Assembly: GCF_009827405.1 (NCBI RefSeq)
Contig: NZ_WTYY01000003.1
Coordinates: 248,001 to 312,000, forward strand
Direction: 5' to 3'
Source: Alteraurantiacibacter aestuarii
GTDB taxonomy: Bacteria > Pseudomonadota > Alphaproteobacteria > Sphingomonadales > Sphingomonadaceae
Length of the DNA: 64,000 bases
Position 1 is the first letter of the stretch, and every line of letters starts with the position of its first letter. The translations under genes and the position numbers were made by a program. The notes beneath the pieces were generated by a model that was given only the letters and a program-made list of their open reading frames with translations, was not told the origin of the DNA and searched no databases. Shown piece after piece: positions 47,243-56,628 of this stretch.

Positions 47243-49414
47243 CTAGTCGCCAGCCTTGCCGTAGCTGTAATATTCGTACTGGTACGCGTAATTATCGCCA
47301 GCATCCAGCGCCCGATATTTGGTCAGCAATGCACCAAGAATGGGTGCCCTGGCGTCATTCAGGCGGCGGATAGCGGCGCGCGCCTGCCTGCTGTGAATGT
47401 TGTTGGCCTCCACGACAACGACAACGCCATCGACATAACGCGACAGCAAGGGTGCATCGGCGATCCCCAGGATCGGCGAGCCGTCGAGAATGATGACATC
47501 ATAGGCCTGCCGACATTTATCCAGGAATTCGCCAGTCAGACCCGACGAAAGTATCTCGATCGGATTGGACGGAAGAGTGCCGATTGGCAGGATATCAAGG
47601 TTCTTGACGACGTCCTTCACCACGGTCTGGTCGAGCGAAGCGTTGCCGTAGATCACTTCGACCACGCCAGCGTCACGGCGTGGCAGATCAAACACCTTGG
47701 CCACAGCGGGACGCCGCAAATCCATATCGACCAGCAACACCCGCTTGCCGATACCGGCATATTTGCGGGCGAGCGCGGTTGAGCTGGTGGTCTTGCCTTC
47801 AACCGCCTGCCCGCTGGTGACCAGGATAACAGGATGGGGAATGTCCCTGATCGCATAATCCAGCGTCGCCCGGAGCGAGGCATAAGACTCGCTGAGCGGG
47901 CTGAATGTATCCGTGACCGCCTCCTGCACGTCGCCGGAAACGTCCGGGGTAGTGCCCAGCGGGCGCAGACCCAGCTTGCGCTCGACATCCTCGATGTTGC
48001 GCAGTCGGTCATCGAGGAATTCGCGCAGGATTGCGACAACCACGGCAAGACCAATTCCCAGGATCAGGGCCACCAGCAGATTCTGGCTCAGGTTCGGTGC
48101 CGAAGGTGCCCCAGGCACCATTGCCCGATCGAGGATTGTCGCCTCGCGCGCCTGAATGTTTGACGCGGCGGAGATATCGTTGAAACGATCCAGCAGTGCC
48201 GCCATTTGATCGCGATAGGACTGCACCTCGCGTTCGATGACGTTATAGGCAACGCGGCTATCCTGCTCATCGAGCGTCAGACCGGCAACCCGCTCCAGCT
48301 CGCCCCCAAGCGCGGACTCTTGCCGCTGGGCGATTTCGTACTGCCGACGGATACCGGCCTTGATGTCAGCCGCGGCACTGTCGATCTGTTGCTGGAGAAC
48401 TTCGGTCCGTACAATAAGCTCCCGCACCTCGGGATAGTCATCGCGATAGCGCTCACGCAGAGTTGTAAGCTGGCTGAGCAGCTCTGCCCGCTGCGCCTGC
48501 AGGGACAAAACGGTGGCGTTCTGCTGAATCTCGGGAAGCTGCCCGGCAGGGACATTGGCAATTGCCAGCCAGCGCTGTTGCGCGGCGATCCGGGCAGACC
48601 GGGTCTGGGCATATACCGTATTGGCTGCGGACAGGTTGGAGGCGGAGACGGTCGACGCGGCGGGGCCTTCCCCATCATCGGATGCTGGCGAGCCAAATAT
48701 ACGGTTGTTGCGCGCATAATTATTGGCGCGCTGCTCGGCATCCTGCAGCTGCTCGCGCACACTTACGATCTGTTCCTGAAGATATTCGCGGGCGTACTGG
48801 TTGGCCGCCATCGACCGGGTGAGATCGTAAGCGAGGAACGCGTCGGCATAACCATTGGCGATCTGCGCCGCGATTGCGGGATCGCGCGAGGTGTAACTGA
48901 TCGTCATCACCCGGTTTTCAAGCGGCACAGCGACCTCGACTTCGGACATTATCGTCTCGACAGCCGCGTCCTTCGCCATATCGCCGGAGGCTACTGTGAC
49001 ACCCTCGTCCAGCACAGATTCCATGAAGCTCTGGTTGCTGGTCAGCCCCAGTTCGTCGACAACCGCCATGCCGACATTCCGGCTGCGAATAACCGCCGCC
49101 ATCGTCTCCATGTACCGGGTGATATCGTTCGACGCGATGCTCGTTCCAGTCAGCTCCTGCCCTTCAATGATGGCCTGCTGATTGGGTTCGATCTGCATGG
49201 TGACAGATGCGCGGTAGGTCGCCGGTGTGAGCAGGGTGTAGACAAAGGCCCCCAGCATAACGAGGGCGACGACCCCGATGAGCACATAGCGCTGGCGCCA
49301 GAATATTCCGCGAATGTCCGCGAGATTGATTTGAGCCAGCGCCGGCTGTGCCGCAGCAAACTCTTCAGATCGACCCGCATTGGCATGGCCTTGGCCGGGA
49401 GCATATTCCTGCAT
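47243..49414 (-). CDS. wzc: Polysaccharide co-polymerase and tyrosine autokinase (Wzc/BY-kinase)
   Basis: A 723-residue inner-membrane protein. A Wzz domain has two membrane helices with a long periplasmic coiled coil between them. A cytoplasmic bacterial tyrosine kinase follows: Walker A SGQAVEGKTTSS, Walker A' LLVDMDLRRP and Walker B DVIILDGSPIL. The C-terminal tail YAYQYEYYSYGKAGD holds the Tyr cluster that is autophosphorylated. It controls EPS chain length together with Wza. No Wzb-type phosphatase is seen nearby. ATG 49414 is preferred because AAGGAG lies just upstream. Confidence 0.95.
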   Translation of the reverse strand: MQEYAPGQGHANAGRSEEFAAAQPALAQINLADIRGIFWRQRYVLIGVVALVMLGAFVYTLLTPATYRASVTMQIEPNQQAIIEGQELTGTSIASNDITRYMETMAAVIRSRNVGMAVVDELGLTSNQSFMESVLDEGVTVASGDMAKDAAVETIMSEVEVAVPLENRVMTISYTSRDPAIAAQIANGYADAFLAYDLTRSMAANQYAREYLQEQIVSVREQLQDAEQRANNYARNNRIFGSPASDDGEGPAASTVSASNLSAANTVYAQTRSARIAAQQRWLAIANVPAGQLPEIQQNATVLSLQAQRAELLSQLTTLRERYRDDYPEVRELIVRTEVLQQQIDSAAADIKAGIRRQYEIAQRQESALGGELERVAGLTLDEQDSRVAYNVIEREVQSYRDQMAALLDRFNDISAASNIQAREATILDRAMVPGAPSAPNLSQNLLVALILGIGLAVVVAILREFLDDRLRNIEDVERKLGLRPLGTTPDVSGDVQEAVTDTFSPLSESYASLRATLDYAIRDIPHPVILVTSGQAVEGKTTSSTALARKYAGIGKRVLLVDMDLRRPAVAKVFDLPRRDAGVVEVIYGNASLDQTVVKDVVKNLDILPIGTLPSNPIEILSSGLTGEFLDKCRQAYDVIILDGSPILGIADAPLLSRYVDGVVVVVEANNIHSRQARAAIRRLNDARAPILGALLTKYRALDAGDNYAYQYEYYSYGKAGD

Positions 49415-49431
49415 CATGGCTCCTTGGTGCC

Positions 49432-50166
49432 TCAAATATTCATGTTGGTGAAAATGGCGAACACCGGAAGCGCGCGCAGCGCATCCTGCCAGAGTTGCGA
49501 GAGCCCGTCCGTGCCCACCACTATTCGGTCACCAGGCTGCAAGACCGGGTCAAGCATGGTGCCCGATTGCACCGCAGCATAATCGAACTTGGCGACCATC
49601 AGGCCTTCGGGCGTGCGCCGGAATACCGCCAGATTATTGGCATCGGCCACGCGCGATGTGCCCGCGGCCAGCGCAATGGCGCCAGACAGGCGAGTGCCGG
49701 GCTGGAATTCGAACAACCCGGCCCGCGTTACCGCGCCCTCCACCGTGACCATGTGCGAGCCATATTTCAGCACGTTGACCGAAACGTTGGGATCGCGAAG
49801 GAAACGTGCACCCAGAAGCTGTTCCACCCGCTGTTCCAGCTGGTGCGCCGTCAGCCCCGCCGCATCAACGGCACCTACAAGTGGCAGTGAGACTTTTCCG
49901 TCAGCCGAAAGCGGCATGGAATCGAGTGACAAATCTTCCTCACGGAAGACAGTAATGCTGATGACGTCCGCCGGCCTGAGAATATAGTCTGATGCAACAT
50001 CGGCCGAATAGCCCGTCTGCCCCAAAGCAGTCACAGGGGTGGTGGATGCGATGCCAGGGGAGATTTGCGGGCCCCCGCCGCAGCCGCCAATCAACAGGAT
50101 TGCGCCGAGCCCGGCCATCATGGAACCCAGTCGTTTCGAAAGCCTAATCTGCGGTAATTCGATCAC
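49432..50166 (-). CDS. wza: Polysaccharide export lipoprotein (Wza-like)
   Basis: A 244-residue outer-membrane protein. The lipobox LIGGC puts lipidated Cys at residue 29. DYILRPADVISITVFREEDLS starts the polysaccharide export domain. The SLBB-like VTVEGAVTRAGLFEFQPGTRLSGAIALAAG follows. It forms the export channel with Wzc, and the two genes are 17 bases apart. GTG 50166 gives a normal lipoprotein signal, whereas a reading from 50265 would add 33 polar residues and overlap the operator. Confidence 0.9.
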   Translation of the reverse strand: MIELPQIRLSKRLGSMMAGLGAILLIGGCGGGPQISPGIASTTPVTALGQTGYSADVASDYILRPADVISITVFREEDLSLDSMPLSADGKVSLPLVGAVDAAGLTAHQLEQRVEQLLGARFLRDPNVSVNVLKYGSHMVTVEGAVTRAGLFEFQPGTRLSGAIALAAGTSRVADANNLAVFRRTPEGLMVAKFDYAAVQSGTMLDPVLQPGDRIVVGTDGLSQLWQDALRALPVFAIFTNMNI

Positions 50167-50253
50167 GCTCTGCCCCGTATCAAACTGGTTTGAACTGCCT
50201 TGGCTTAGCGGTAGAGTTCCTGGGCAACAACCCGTATTGTGCGATTGCGGCCT

Positions 50254-50276
50254 ATTTTGGTGCATTGCAGCAAAAT
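50254..50276. promoter_or_regulatory. Extended TGC-rich dyad before wza/wzc
   Basis: The core TGCATTGCA is flanked by outer arms ATTTTG (50254-50259) and CAAAAT (50271-50276), giving one of the longest palindromes of the set. It lies 88 bases before the wza start and 128 bases before the divergent membrane protein gene. A weaker TTGTGCGATTGCGG lies at 50238. Confidence 0.65.
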
Positions 50277-50403
50277 GTCATCAGTTCTATCCTTCGATCC
50301 GACATTGGATCGACGATATTGTGCATTTGAGTACCGTATCTCACCCGGATGTCAGTTTGGGCTGATGGCATGATGGCCGGATTTTTGAAGGAGTGCGAAC
50401 GCC

Positions 50404-50982
50404 ATGTTAGGTCTGATCGCCGTGGGGCTGTACGCAGCAGTGGCCCTGGCGGCCATGGGCGCGGCGCTCGCCGGGCATTTTGGCAAGCGCCCCTGGAAAG
50501 ACGGTGCCGCGTGGATTTTTGCCTCAATTTTCATGCTTTTGCTGGCAGCGATGAGGCTGACCAATGCCGAGGATCGCATTCGGCAGTTCCTGCGCGTAAT
50601 GATCAAGGCAAATGGCGAGTATGGCCATCGCTGGGAATATCAGGCGCCATTGACGGCAATTGTGGTCGTCCTTGCGGCGGCAGGACTTGTGGCGGCTTTC
50701 TATCTGGTAAAGCGATGGCAACGGCAGGGGAAAGAGCTGAGCCAAACGGTCATCGCGCAGCTGGCAATGCTTGGATTTGTTCCGCTGTTCGGCCTGCGGA
50801 TCGTGTCGCTACACCTTACCGACCGCCTGCTTTACGCAGGACCGCTGCGCCTCAACTGGCTAATCGATATCGGACTTACGCTGACCATCGGTGGCGCCGC
50901 CATCCTGTACATATTGCACTGCAAAAGAGGCGCGCACGCTGACGCGAGGCGCACTCAGGGGCGGCGAAGGGCGCGGCGATAG
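50404..50982 (+). CDS. Four-helix membrane protein of unknown function
   Basis: A 192-residue protein with about five hydrophobic segments (for example LIAVGLYAAVALAAMGAALAG, WIFASIFMLLLAAM and LTAIVVVLAAAGLVAAFYLV) and a basic C-terminus (RRTQGRRRARR). I do not recognise a family. It is divergent from wza and shares its control region with the dyad at 50254, so it may be expressed with the EPS export genes. Its 3' end overlaps the end of the convergent glycosyltransferase gene by 28 bases. Confidence 0.6.
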   Translation: MLGLIAVGLYAAVALAAMGAALAGHFGKRPWKDGAAWIFASIFMLLLAAMRLTNAEDRIRQFLRVMIKANGEYGHRWEYQAPLTAIVVVLAAAGLVAAFYLVKRWQRQGKELSQTVIAQLAMLGFVPLFGLRIVSLHLTDRLLYAGPLRLNWLIDIGLTLTIGGAAILYILHCKRGAHADARRTQGRRRARR

Positions 50983-52208
50983 GCTGCGATCAGCGGATCG
51001 ACCTGATGCAGCCAGCTGAGTTCTTCCTGCACGCGCTTGCGGCCAAAACTGCCCATCGCGTCGCGCTGCGCGGGATCATCCAGCAATTGGACGATTTTTT
51101 CGGCCATATCGACCGGATCGTTCGCCCTGGCATAGAGTGATGCGTCCTGGGCGGAAAAGCGCCCCTCGGTCACGTCGAACTGAACCATGGCTTTGCCCAG
51201 AGACATGTATTCCATGATCTTGTTCATGGTCGACTTGTCATTCATCGCATTGACGCGGTCCGGGTTGACGCCGATGTCCATTGTGGAGAGCACTTCGAAC
51301 AGGTCCTGATCGGGCGCGCGGCCGGTGAAATGGACCCATTCCTCCAGCTGCTTTTCACGCACCAGGGCCTTGAGTTTCTCCAGGCTGGGACCGCCGCCCA
51401 CAAGCGTAAACTGGATGTCCGTGCGGCCCTTTTCGCGCACCAGCCACTCGGCACAATCGATCAGCAGGTCGATGCCTTCCTGATCCCCCATCACGCCGAC
51501 ATAGCCCACCATGAAGCGCTTGCCGCGCTTCCAGCTATCGACCGGCTCAACGCGCTTGAGACGGGACAGATCGGGACCTGAACGCACCACAAAGACCTTG
51601 TCCGGGTCCATTCCGCCGCGCTCTATCGCAATCTTGCGATAGGACTGGTTGGTGGCCATCGAGACATCCGCCGATTTGAAGTTCAGCTTTTCGAACAGCA
51701 CCATCAGTTTCCAGAAAAAGCCGCGCCTGCCAAACTTCGCTTCGTAAAGCTCTGGATTGATATCGTGGTGATCGAAGATGTATTTCACGCCCAGCAGCTT
51801 GAACGGCAGCGCCACCAGAAAGATCAGGTCGGGCGGATTGCAGCCCTGGATCACATCGATCCCGCGCTTGAAGTAGATTGTCCACGCCAGCACCGTTTCC
51901 CAGAACAGCGCCGCGCCATATTCCAGCAGGAAACCCAGCGCCCCTTCAGCCTCTATCGGCAGCGGATGGCGGTGGATGTGGACGCCTTCGATTTCCTCGT
52001 AGCGCTTTTCATAGCCCTTGCCGGTGGGGCAGATGACCGACACCGTCGCCCCGGCCGCTTTCAGCGTGCGCGCTTCCTGCCACACGCGGCGATCAAACGG
52101 CAGGGGCAGGTTCTCCACCACGATCAGGACACTTTTGCCGGCCAGCGGCTGCCCCTCAATATGCGTGGGGAATTCAAAATCGTCGCCAGTCACAGCCCCA
52201 CCGGTCAA
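50955..52208 (-). CDS. GT4 family glycosyltransferase (WbuB-like)
   Basis: A 417-residue GT-B enzyme. SVLIVVENLPLPFDRRVWQEARTL is the typical opening of WbuB/WcaC-like transferases. DHHDINPELYEAKFGRRG and MNKIMEYMSLGKAMVQFDVTEGR (donor region) follow. Neighbouring GDP-sugar genes suggest fucose, mannose or a uronic acid as donor, which is only inference. The TTG start overlaps the stop of the dehydrogenase gene (TTGA), so they are coupled. Confidence 0.9.
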   Translation of the reverse strand: MTGGAVTGDDFEFPTHIEGQPLAGKSVLIVVENLPLPFDRRVWQEARTLKAAGATVSVICPTGKGYEKRYEEIEGVHIHRHPLPIEAEGALGFLLEYGAALFWETVLAWTIYFKRGIDVIQGCNPPDLIFLVALPFKLLGVKYIFDHHDINPELYEAKFGRRGFFWKLMVLFEKLNFKSADVSMATNQSYRKIAIERGGMDPDKVFVVRSGPDLSRLKRVEPVDSWKRGKRFMVGYVGVMGDQEGIDLLIDCAEWLVREKGRTDIQFTLVGGGPSLEKLKALVREKQLEEWVHFTGRAPDQDLFEVLSTMDIGVNPDRVNAMNDKSTMNKIMEYMSLGKAMVQFDVTEGRFSAQDASLYARANDPVDMAEKIVQLLDDPAQRDAMGSFGRKRVQEELSWLHQVDPLIAAYRRALRRP

Positions 52209-53470
52209 GCGATGACACTCAGATTGATGACCGGCGTTGCGCCTGTATCCAGCGTATCGATCAGCCGGTTGGTGGCGATGATGCGCGCATAGGCGCCGCT
52301 CTCTGCCTGCGCCTTGTCCACCAGCAGGTTCTCTATCGAGGGCAGGAAGGCAAAGGCATAGCCAAGGTTCTGCCCCACCAGCATTTCCGGCTTCAGCCCC
52401 GGATCATACACATCGAGGTCGAAGCCTGCATCGATCAGCTTGCGCGCCATGTCCACCGCCGGACTTTCGCGCAGATCATCCGTCTCGGCCTTGAACGACA
52501 GGCCGGCCAGCAGCACTTTTGCGCCCGGTTCAAGACCCTGCGTCGCCTTCTGGAACTGATGGTGCTTATGCGCTTCATTACTGCGCAGCAGCGAATCCAC
52601 CAGATGCGTGTTGGCGCCGATGTCAGCGGCGATATATTGCAGGGCGCGCACGTCCTTTGGCAGGCACGATCCGCCAAATGCCCCGCCCGGACGCGTGTAA
52701 TAGGGCGAGATGTTGAGCTTGGTATCGCTGACGAAAATCTGGTGCACCTGCTGCGCCGAGATATCGAGGTTCTGGCACACGCGGCCGATCTCATTGGCGA
52801 AGGCGACCTTCACCGCATGCCAGGTGTTATCGACGAACTTGGTCACTTCGGCTTCGCGAATGCCAACATGGAAGACCGGCGCATCGATCCCTTCATGGAG
52901 CTTTTCCATGTTTGCAGAAGGGGTCCCGTCCAGCGTGCCGAGCACGATCTTGGGCGGATCGAAATAATCGGCGATGGCGGTCGCTTCGCGCAGGAATTCG
53001 GGATTGTAGACCAGTTCCACCACCTGCCCCACCGCATCGCCGAACCGGGCCTGAAAGATCGGCAGAATGATCTGCTCCATCGTGCCCGGCCGCATGGTGG
53101 AGCGATAGGCCACCGTCAGCGGAGTGGCACGGTCAGCCTTGAGCGCGGCGGCGATCGAGCGGGTGACCTGCGCGATATAGCTCATGTTGTGTGCGCCATC
53201 CACACCGCTGGGCGTGCCCACGCAAATGATCGCAATATCGCAGTCATCCAGCTCTGCCCCGGCATCGCGCAGGGCGTAAAGCCGTCCTTCGCGCCGGGCC
53301 TTGGCCATCAGCTCGTCCAGGCCCGGTTCGCGGACGGGCGATTGCCCGGCATTGATCGCGGCGACCTTGCCCTCGCTCACGTCGATTCCAACGACGGTAT
53401 GCCCCTGGCTGGTGATGCAGCCGGCCGCTGTGCAGCCAACGTAACCCATTCCGAAAATTGCTATTTTCAA
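52205..53470 (-). CDS. Nucleotide-sugar 6-dehydrogenase (AlgD/UDP-glucose dehydrogenase family)
   Basis: A 421-residue NAD-dependent enzyme that oxidises C6 of a nucleotide sugar to a carboxylate. NAD binding is in MKIAIFGMGYVGCTAAGC. The catalytic Cys269 lies in FGGSCLPKDVRAL with Lys272 nearby. The N-terminus and the AFANEIGR and KLNISPYYTRPG segments are closer to GDP-mannose dehydrogenase (AlgD) than to UDP-glucose dehydrogenase, in my reading. The product would be GDP-mannuronate or UDP-glucuronate for the EPS. It is coupled to the downstream GT4 gene. Confidence 0.88.
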   Translation of the reverse strand: MKIAIFGMGYVGCTAAGCITSQGHTVVGIDVSEGKVAAINAGQSPVREPGLDELMAKARREGRLYALRDAGAELDDCDIAIICVGTPSGVDGAHNMSYIAQVTRSIAAALKADRATPLTVAYRSTMRPGTMEQIILPIFQARFGDAVGQVVELVYNPEFLREATAIADYFDPPKIVLGTLDGTPSANMEKLHEGIDAPVFHVGIREAEVTKFVDNTWHAVKVAFANEIGRVCQNLDISAQQVHQIFVSDTKLNISPYYTRPGGAFGGSCLPKDVRALQYIAADIGANTHLVDSLLRSNEAHKHHQFQKATQGLEPGAKVLLAGLSFKAETDDLRESPAVDMARKLIDAGFDLDVYDPGLKPEMLVGQNLGYAFAFLPSIENLLVDKAQAESGAYARIIATNRLIDTLDTGATPVINLSVIA

Positions 53471-53567
53471 GATATCTCCGCGCCCGGATAATCCGGCATA
53501 GCGCGCGGCCTGAAACGCCCCGCAGGCGATCTTCTACGGTCTTGTACGTAGGTTCCGCAAGGTTTTA

Positions 53568-53580
53568 TTGCACCGCACAA
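53568..53580. promoter_or_regulatory. Weak TGC-type dyad upstream of the dehydrogenase gene
   Basis: TTGCACCGCACAA, a degenerate copy of the EPS dyad, 98 bases before the dehydrogenase start in the 153-base gap. It lacks the exact TGCANTGCA core, so this is tentative. Confidence 0.3.
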
Positions 53581-53623
53581 TAATGCCGGGTCGCCCGGCA
53601 AGGACTGGCCCCGGAAAGGACTG

Positions 53624-54496
53624 TCAAAGCACTCTTTGCGCCGGGCGAATGTACTTGCGCGCAAACCACACCCCGGCGAGCGATGCCAGAAACGTGGCAC
53701 ATACGGTCAGCAGCTGATGCTCCCCCAGAATGCGGTTGAAGACGGCGAGCGCGAGCAGGTGGACCAGATAGACCCCGTACATGCAATCCGAGATCGGGCG
53801 AACGTTCAGGCGCAGCTGCGGCAACACCAGCGCCGCGATCAGCGACCCGCCGCCAACCAGATAGACAGTGCTGACGCCGGGGACCTGCCACAAGGCGCTC
53901 AGCAACAGGGCCAGTGCCAGAACCAGATAGGTCGGGCGCGTCCTGCCTGCCGCCATCGCGGACCCGAGCGCCAGACCGATGAACACCGCCGGCATGGCGT
54001 GAATCCACTGGGGCACAGGTGCATCGAAGCCGTTCATCGCCGATCGCCACCAGGGAACCGTGGCCAGCGAAACCAGCGCCAGCAGCACGGAGGCCAGCAA
54101 CATGGTCCGCGCGCTGATGGCTCGTTTTATCGATCCCACCAGCACAAGCACGGTGAAGATAAACGGCAGGAACCACAGATGAGCTCCTGTACCCATGAGA
54201 ACCGCGTTCAGCGGTGGAAGATCGGGATCGAGGGCACGGCCCTTCACAACCAGATTCAGCACGCCATAAATCACCAGCCAGAACGCCCAGGGCACCAGCA
54301 GCTTCTGGGCAAGAGTGCCCGCACCGGACTTCCGATCCCCGCTTGACGCTTCAAACAGGCAGGACATCGCGACGAATACGATCAGTCCGGCATAGCCAAC
54401 CTCCGCACCTGGCGCGCCTGCATGAAACTGGACGATGCCGAAGGCAGCAGCGATGCGGAGCAGTTCGACATTCTGATTGCGTGTCTTCGCGGCCAT
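53624..54496 (-). CDS. Acyltransferase-3 family membrane protein
   Basis: A 290-residue protein with about ten membrane helices, opening with NVELLRIAAAFGIVQFHAG, the standard start of acyltransferase-3 proteins (with the conserved R and H). GTGAHLWFLPFIFTVLVLVG and the ending YGVYLVHLLALAVFNRIL are also typical. It probably acylates an EPS sugar. It lacks the SGNH domain of the homologue at 32262. The ATG at 54496 with AAAGGA upstream is preferred over a reading from 54649. It is divergent from gmd. Confidence 0.85.
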   Translation of the reverse strand: MAAKTRNQNVELLRIAAAFGIVQFHAGAPGAEVGYAGLIVFVAMSCLFEASSGDRKSGAGTLAQKLLVPWAFWLVIYGVLNLVVKGRALDPDLPPLNAVLMGTGAHLWFLPFIFTVLVLVGSIKRAISARTMLLASVLLALVSLATVPWWRSAMNGFDAPVPQWIHAMPAVFIGLALGSAMAAGRTRPTYLVLALALLLSALWQVPGVSTVYLVGGGSLIAALVLPQLRLNVRPISDCMYGVYLVHLLALAVFNRILGEHQLLTVCATFLASLAGVWFARKYIRPAQRVL

Positions 54497-54611
54497 GGAC
54501 TGGTCCTTTCGAAATTCAGCGAATCGAGCAGCTTCGCGTTTACATTGAGTAACATCTTGCCACCATGCAGCCCGCTGGCTTAGGCGCGGTGCGGGTTTTG
54601 TGGAGTATGGA

Positions 54612-55688
54612 ATGAGCAACAGTGGAAATGGCAAGCGCGCGCTGATCACGGGCGTGACCGGTCAGGACGGTGCCTATCTTGCGCATCTGCTGCTTGAAAA
54701 GGGTTATGAGGTGCACGGCCTCAAGCGCCGGTCTTCCTCTTTCAACACCGGCCGGATCGAGGATATCTATCAGGACCCCCATGTCGATAACCAGCGCTTC
54801 CACCTGCATTATGGCGACCTGACCGATTCCACCAATCTGATCCGCATCGTGCAGGAAGTGCAGCCGACCGAGATCTATAACCTAGCCGCGCAGAGCCATG
54901 TGGCAGTCAGCTTCGAAACCCCCGAATACACTGCCAACGCCGATGCCATCGGCACTCTGCGGCTGCTGGAGGCCATGCGTATTCTGGGGTTGGAAAAGAG
55001 CTGCCGCTTCTATCAGGCATCGACATCGGAGCTGTACGGGCTGGTGCAGGAAGTGCCGCAGCGAGAGACCACGCCGTTCTATCCGCGCTCACCCTATGGG
55101 GCGGCCAAGCTTTATGCCTACTGGATCACGGTGAATTACCGCGAGGCCTATGGCATGCATGCCAGCAACGGCATCCTGTTCAACCATGAAAGCCCGCTGC
55201 GCGGAGAGACATTCGTGACCCGCAAGATCACCCGCGCGGCGGCGGCAATCAGTCTCGGGCGGCAGGAAAAGCTCTACCTCGGCAATCTCGATGCCCGGCG
55301 CGACTGGGGACATGCCAGGGAATATGTCCGCGGCATGTGGATGATGATGCAGCAGGATGAGCCGGACGACTTTGTGCTGGCAACCGGAGAGACCACCTAT
55401 GTGCGCGATTTCGTGCGCTGGGCGTTCGAGGACGCGGGCATTCCCATCGAATTTCGCGGGGAGGGCGTGGACGAGAAGGGCTATGCGCTGGGCGATGGCC
55501 GACTGCTGATAGAGATCGATCCGCGCTATTTCCGCCCGACCGAGGTTGAACTGCTGATCGGCGATCCGTCCAAGGCGCACCAGAAGCTCGGCTGGCGGCA
55601 TGAGACTTCGGTCAGGGAACTGGCCCGCGAAATGGTCGAGGCAGATCTGCAGATCATGCGTGAGGCCCCCATTGCCGAGTATGACTGA
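54612..55688 (+). CDS. gmd: GDP-mannose 4,6-dehydratase
   Basis: A 358-residue short-chain dehydratase that converts GDP-mannose to GDP-4-keto-6-deoxymannose. [18 protein letters not shown] binds NADP. The active-site Ser/Thr and Glu are in [15 protein letters not shown] supplies Tyr and Lys. [17 protein letters not shown] is a family hallmark. ATG 54612 is preceded by GGAG. The stop overlaps the start of fcl (TGATG). Confidence 0.96.
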   Translation: MSNSGNGKRALITGVTGQDGAYLAHLLLEKGYEVHGLKRRSSSFNTGRIEDIYQDPHVDNQRFHLHYGDLTDSTNLIRIVQEVQPTEIYNLAAQSHVAVSFETPEYTANADAIGTLRLLEAMRILGLEKSCRFYQASTSELYGLVQEVPQRETTPFYPRSPYGAAKLYAYWITVNYREAYGMHASNGILFNHESPLRGETFVTRKITRAAAAISLGRQEKLYLGNLDARRDWGHAREYVRGMWMMMQQDEPDDFVLATGETTYVRDFVRWAFEDAGIPIEFRGEGVDEKGYALGDGRLLIEIDPRYFRPTEVELLIGDPSKAHQKLGWRHETSVRELAREMVEADLQIMREAPIAEYD

Positions 55689-56617
55689 TGTATCAGCTGG
55701 CCGGTAAGCGCGTCTATGTCGCCGGGCATCGCGGGATGGTGGGATCGGCCATCGTGCGGCGGCTGGCACAGGAAAACTGCGAGCTGCTGACATCTCCGCG
55801 CGAGGTCGACCTGCGCGAGCAGGCGGCGGTGCGCGAATGGTTTGCCGCCAACCGGCCCGATACGGTGGTGGTCGCTGCGGCAAAGGTCGGCGGCATTCTG
55901 GCCAATGACAGCTATCCGGCGCAGTTCCTCTATGACAACCTGATGATAGAGGCGAATGTCATCGATGCCGCCCATCGCAGCGGCGCGCAGAAACTGCTCT
56001 TCCTCGGCTCATCCTGCATCTATCCCCGCATGGCGCCGCAGCCGATCCCGGAAGAGGCCTTGCTGACCGGCCCGCTGGAACCGACCAATGAATGGTATGC
56101 GATCGCCAAGATCGCCGGGATCAAGCTGTGTCAGGCCTACCGGCGGGAATATGGCTGCGATTTCATCAGCGCCATGCCCACCAACCTGTATGGCCCGGGC
56201 GATAATTTCGACCTCACCTCCAGCCATGTGCTGCCCGCCCTGATCCGCAAGGCGCATGAGGCAAAGGTGGCGGGCGCACCTTCAATCGAGATCTGGGGCA
56301 GCGGAACGCCGCGGCGCGAATTCCTGCATGTGGACGATCTGGCCGATGGCTGCATCTTCCTGCTGAAGAATTATTCCGGCGAGGAGCACATCAACCTGGG
56401 ATCGGGCAAGGACCTGCCGATCATCGAACTGGCGCAGCTGGTGTGTGACGTGGTCGGATTTGAAGGCCAGATCACCAAGGATACCAGCAAGCCCGATGGC
56501 ACACCGCGCAAATTGATGAGCGGTGACAGGATCGCAAAGATGGGCTGGGCTCCGCGCATTTCCCTGCGCGCCGGGATCGAGGATGCCTATCGCGCCTTTC
56601 TGGAGCAGCAGGCCTGA
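55688..56617 (+). CDS. fcl: GDP-L-fucose synthase
   Basis: A 309-residue epimerase/reductase that turns the Gmd product into GDP-L-fucose. [18 protein letters not shown] binds [24 protein letters not shown] and YAIAK give the catalytic Ser, Tyr and Lys. [11 protein letters not shown] is also diagnostic. Coupled to gmd by a one-base overlap; it converges with the sugar transferase gene 11 bases later. Confidence 0.95.
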   Translation: MYQLAGKRVYVAGHRGMVGSAIVRRLAQENCELLTSPREVDLREQAAVREWFAANRPDTVVVAAAKVGGILANDSYPAQFLYDNLMIEANVIDAAHRSGAQKLLFLGSSCIYPRMAPQPIPEEALLTGPLEPTNEWYAIAKIAGIKLCQAYRREYGCDFISAMPTNLYGPGDNFDLTSSHVLPALIRKAHEAKVAGAPSIEIWGSGTPRREFLHVDDLADGCIFLLKNYSGEEHINLGSGKDLPIIELAQLVCDVVGFEGQITKDTSKPDGTPRKLMSGDRIAKMGWAPRISLRAGIEDAYRAFLEQQA

Positions 56618-56628
56618 GGGGTCGGGTC

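Noticed and set aside
50911-50928. A copy of the TGC dyad (TTGCACTGCAAAA).
   Set aside because: It is inside a coding region near a convergent gene end, so it is probably chance.
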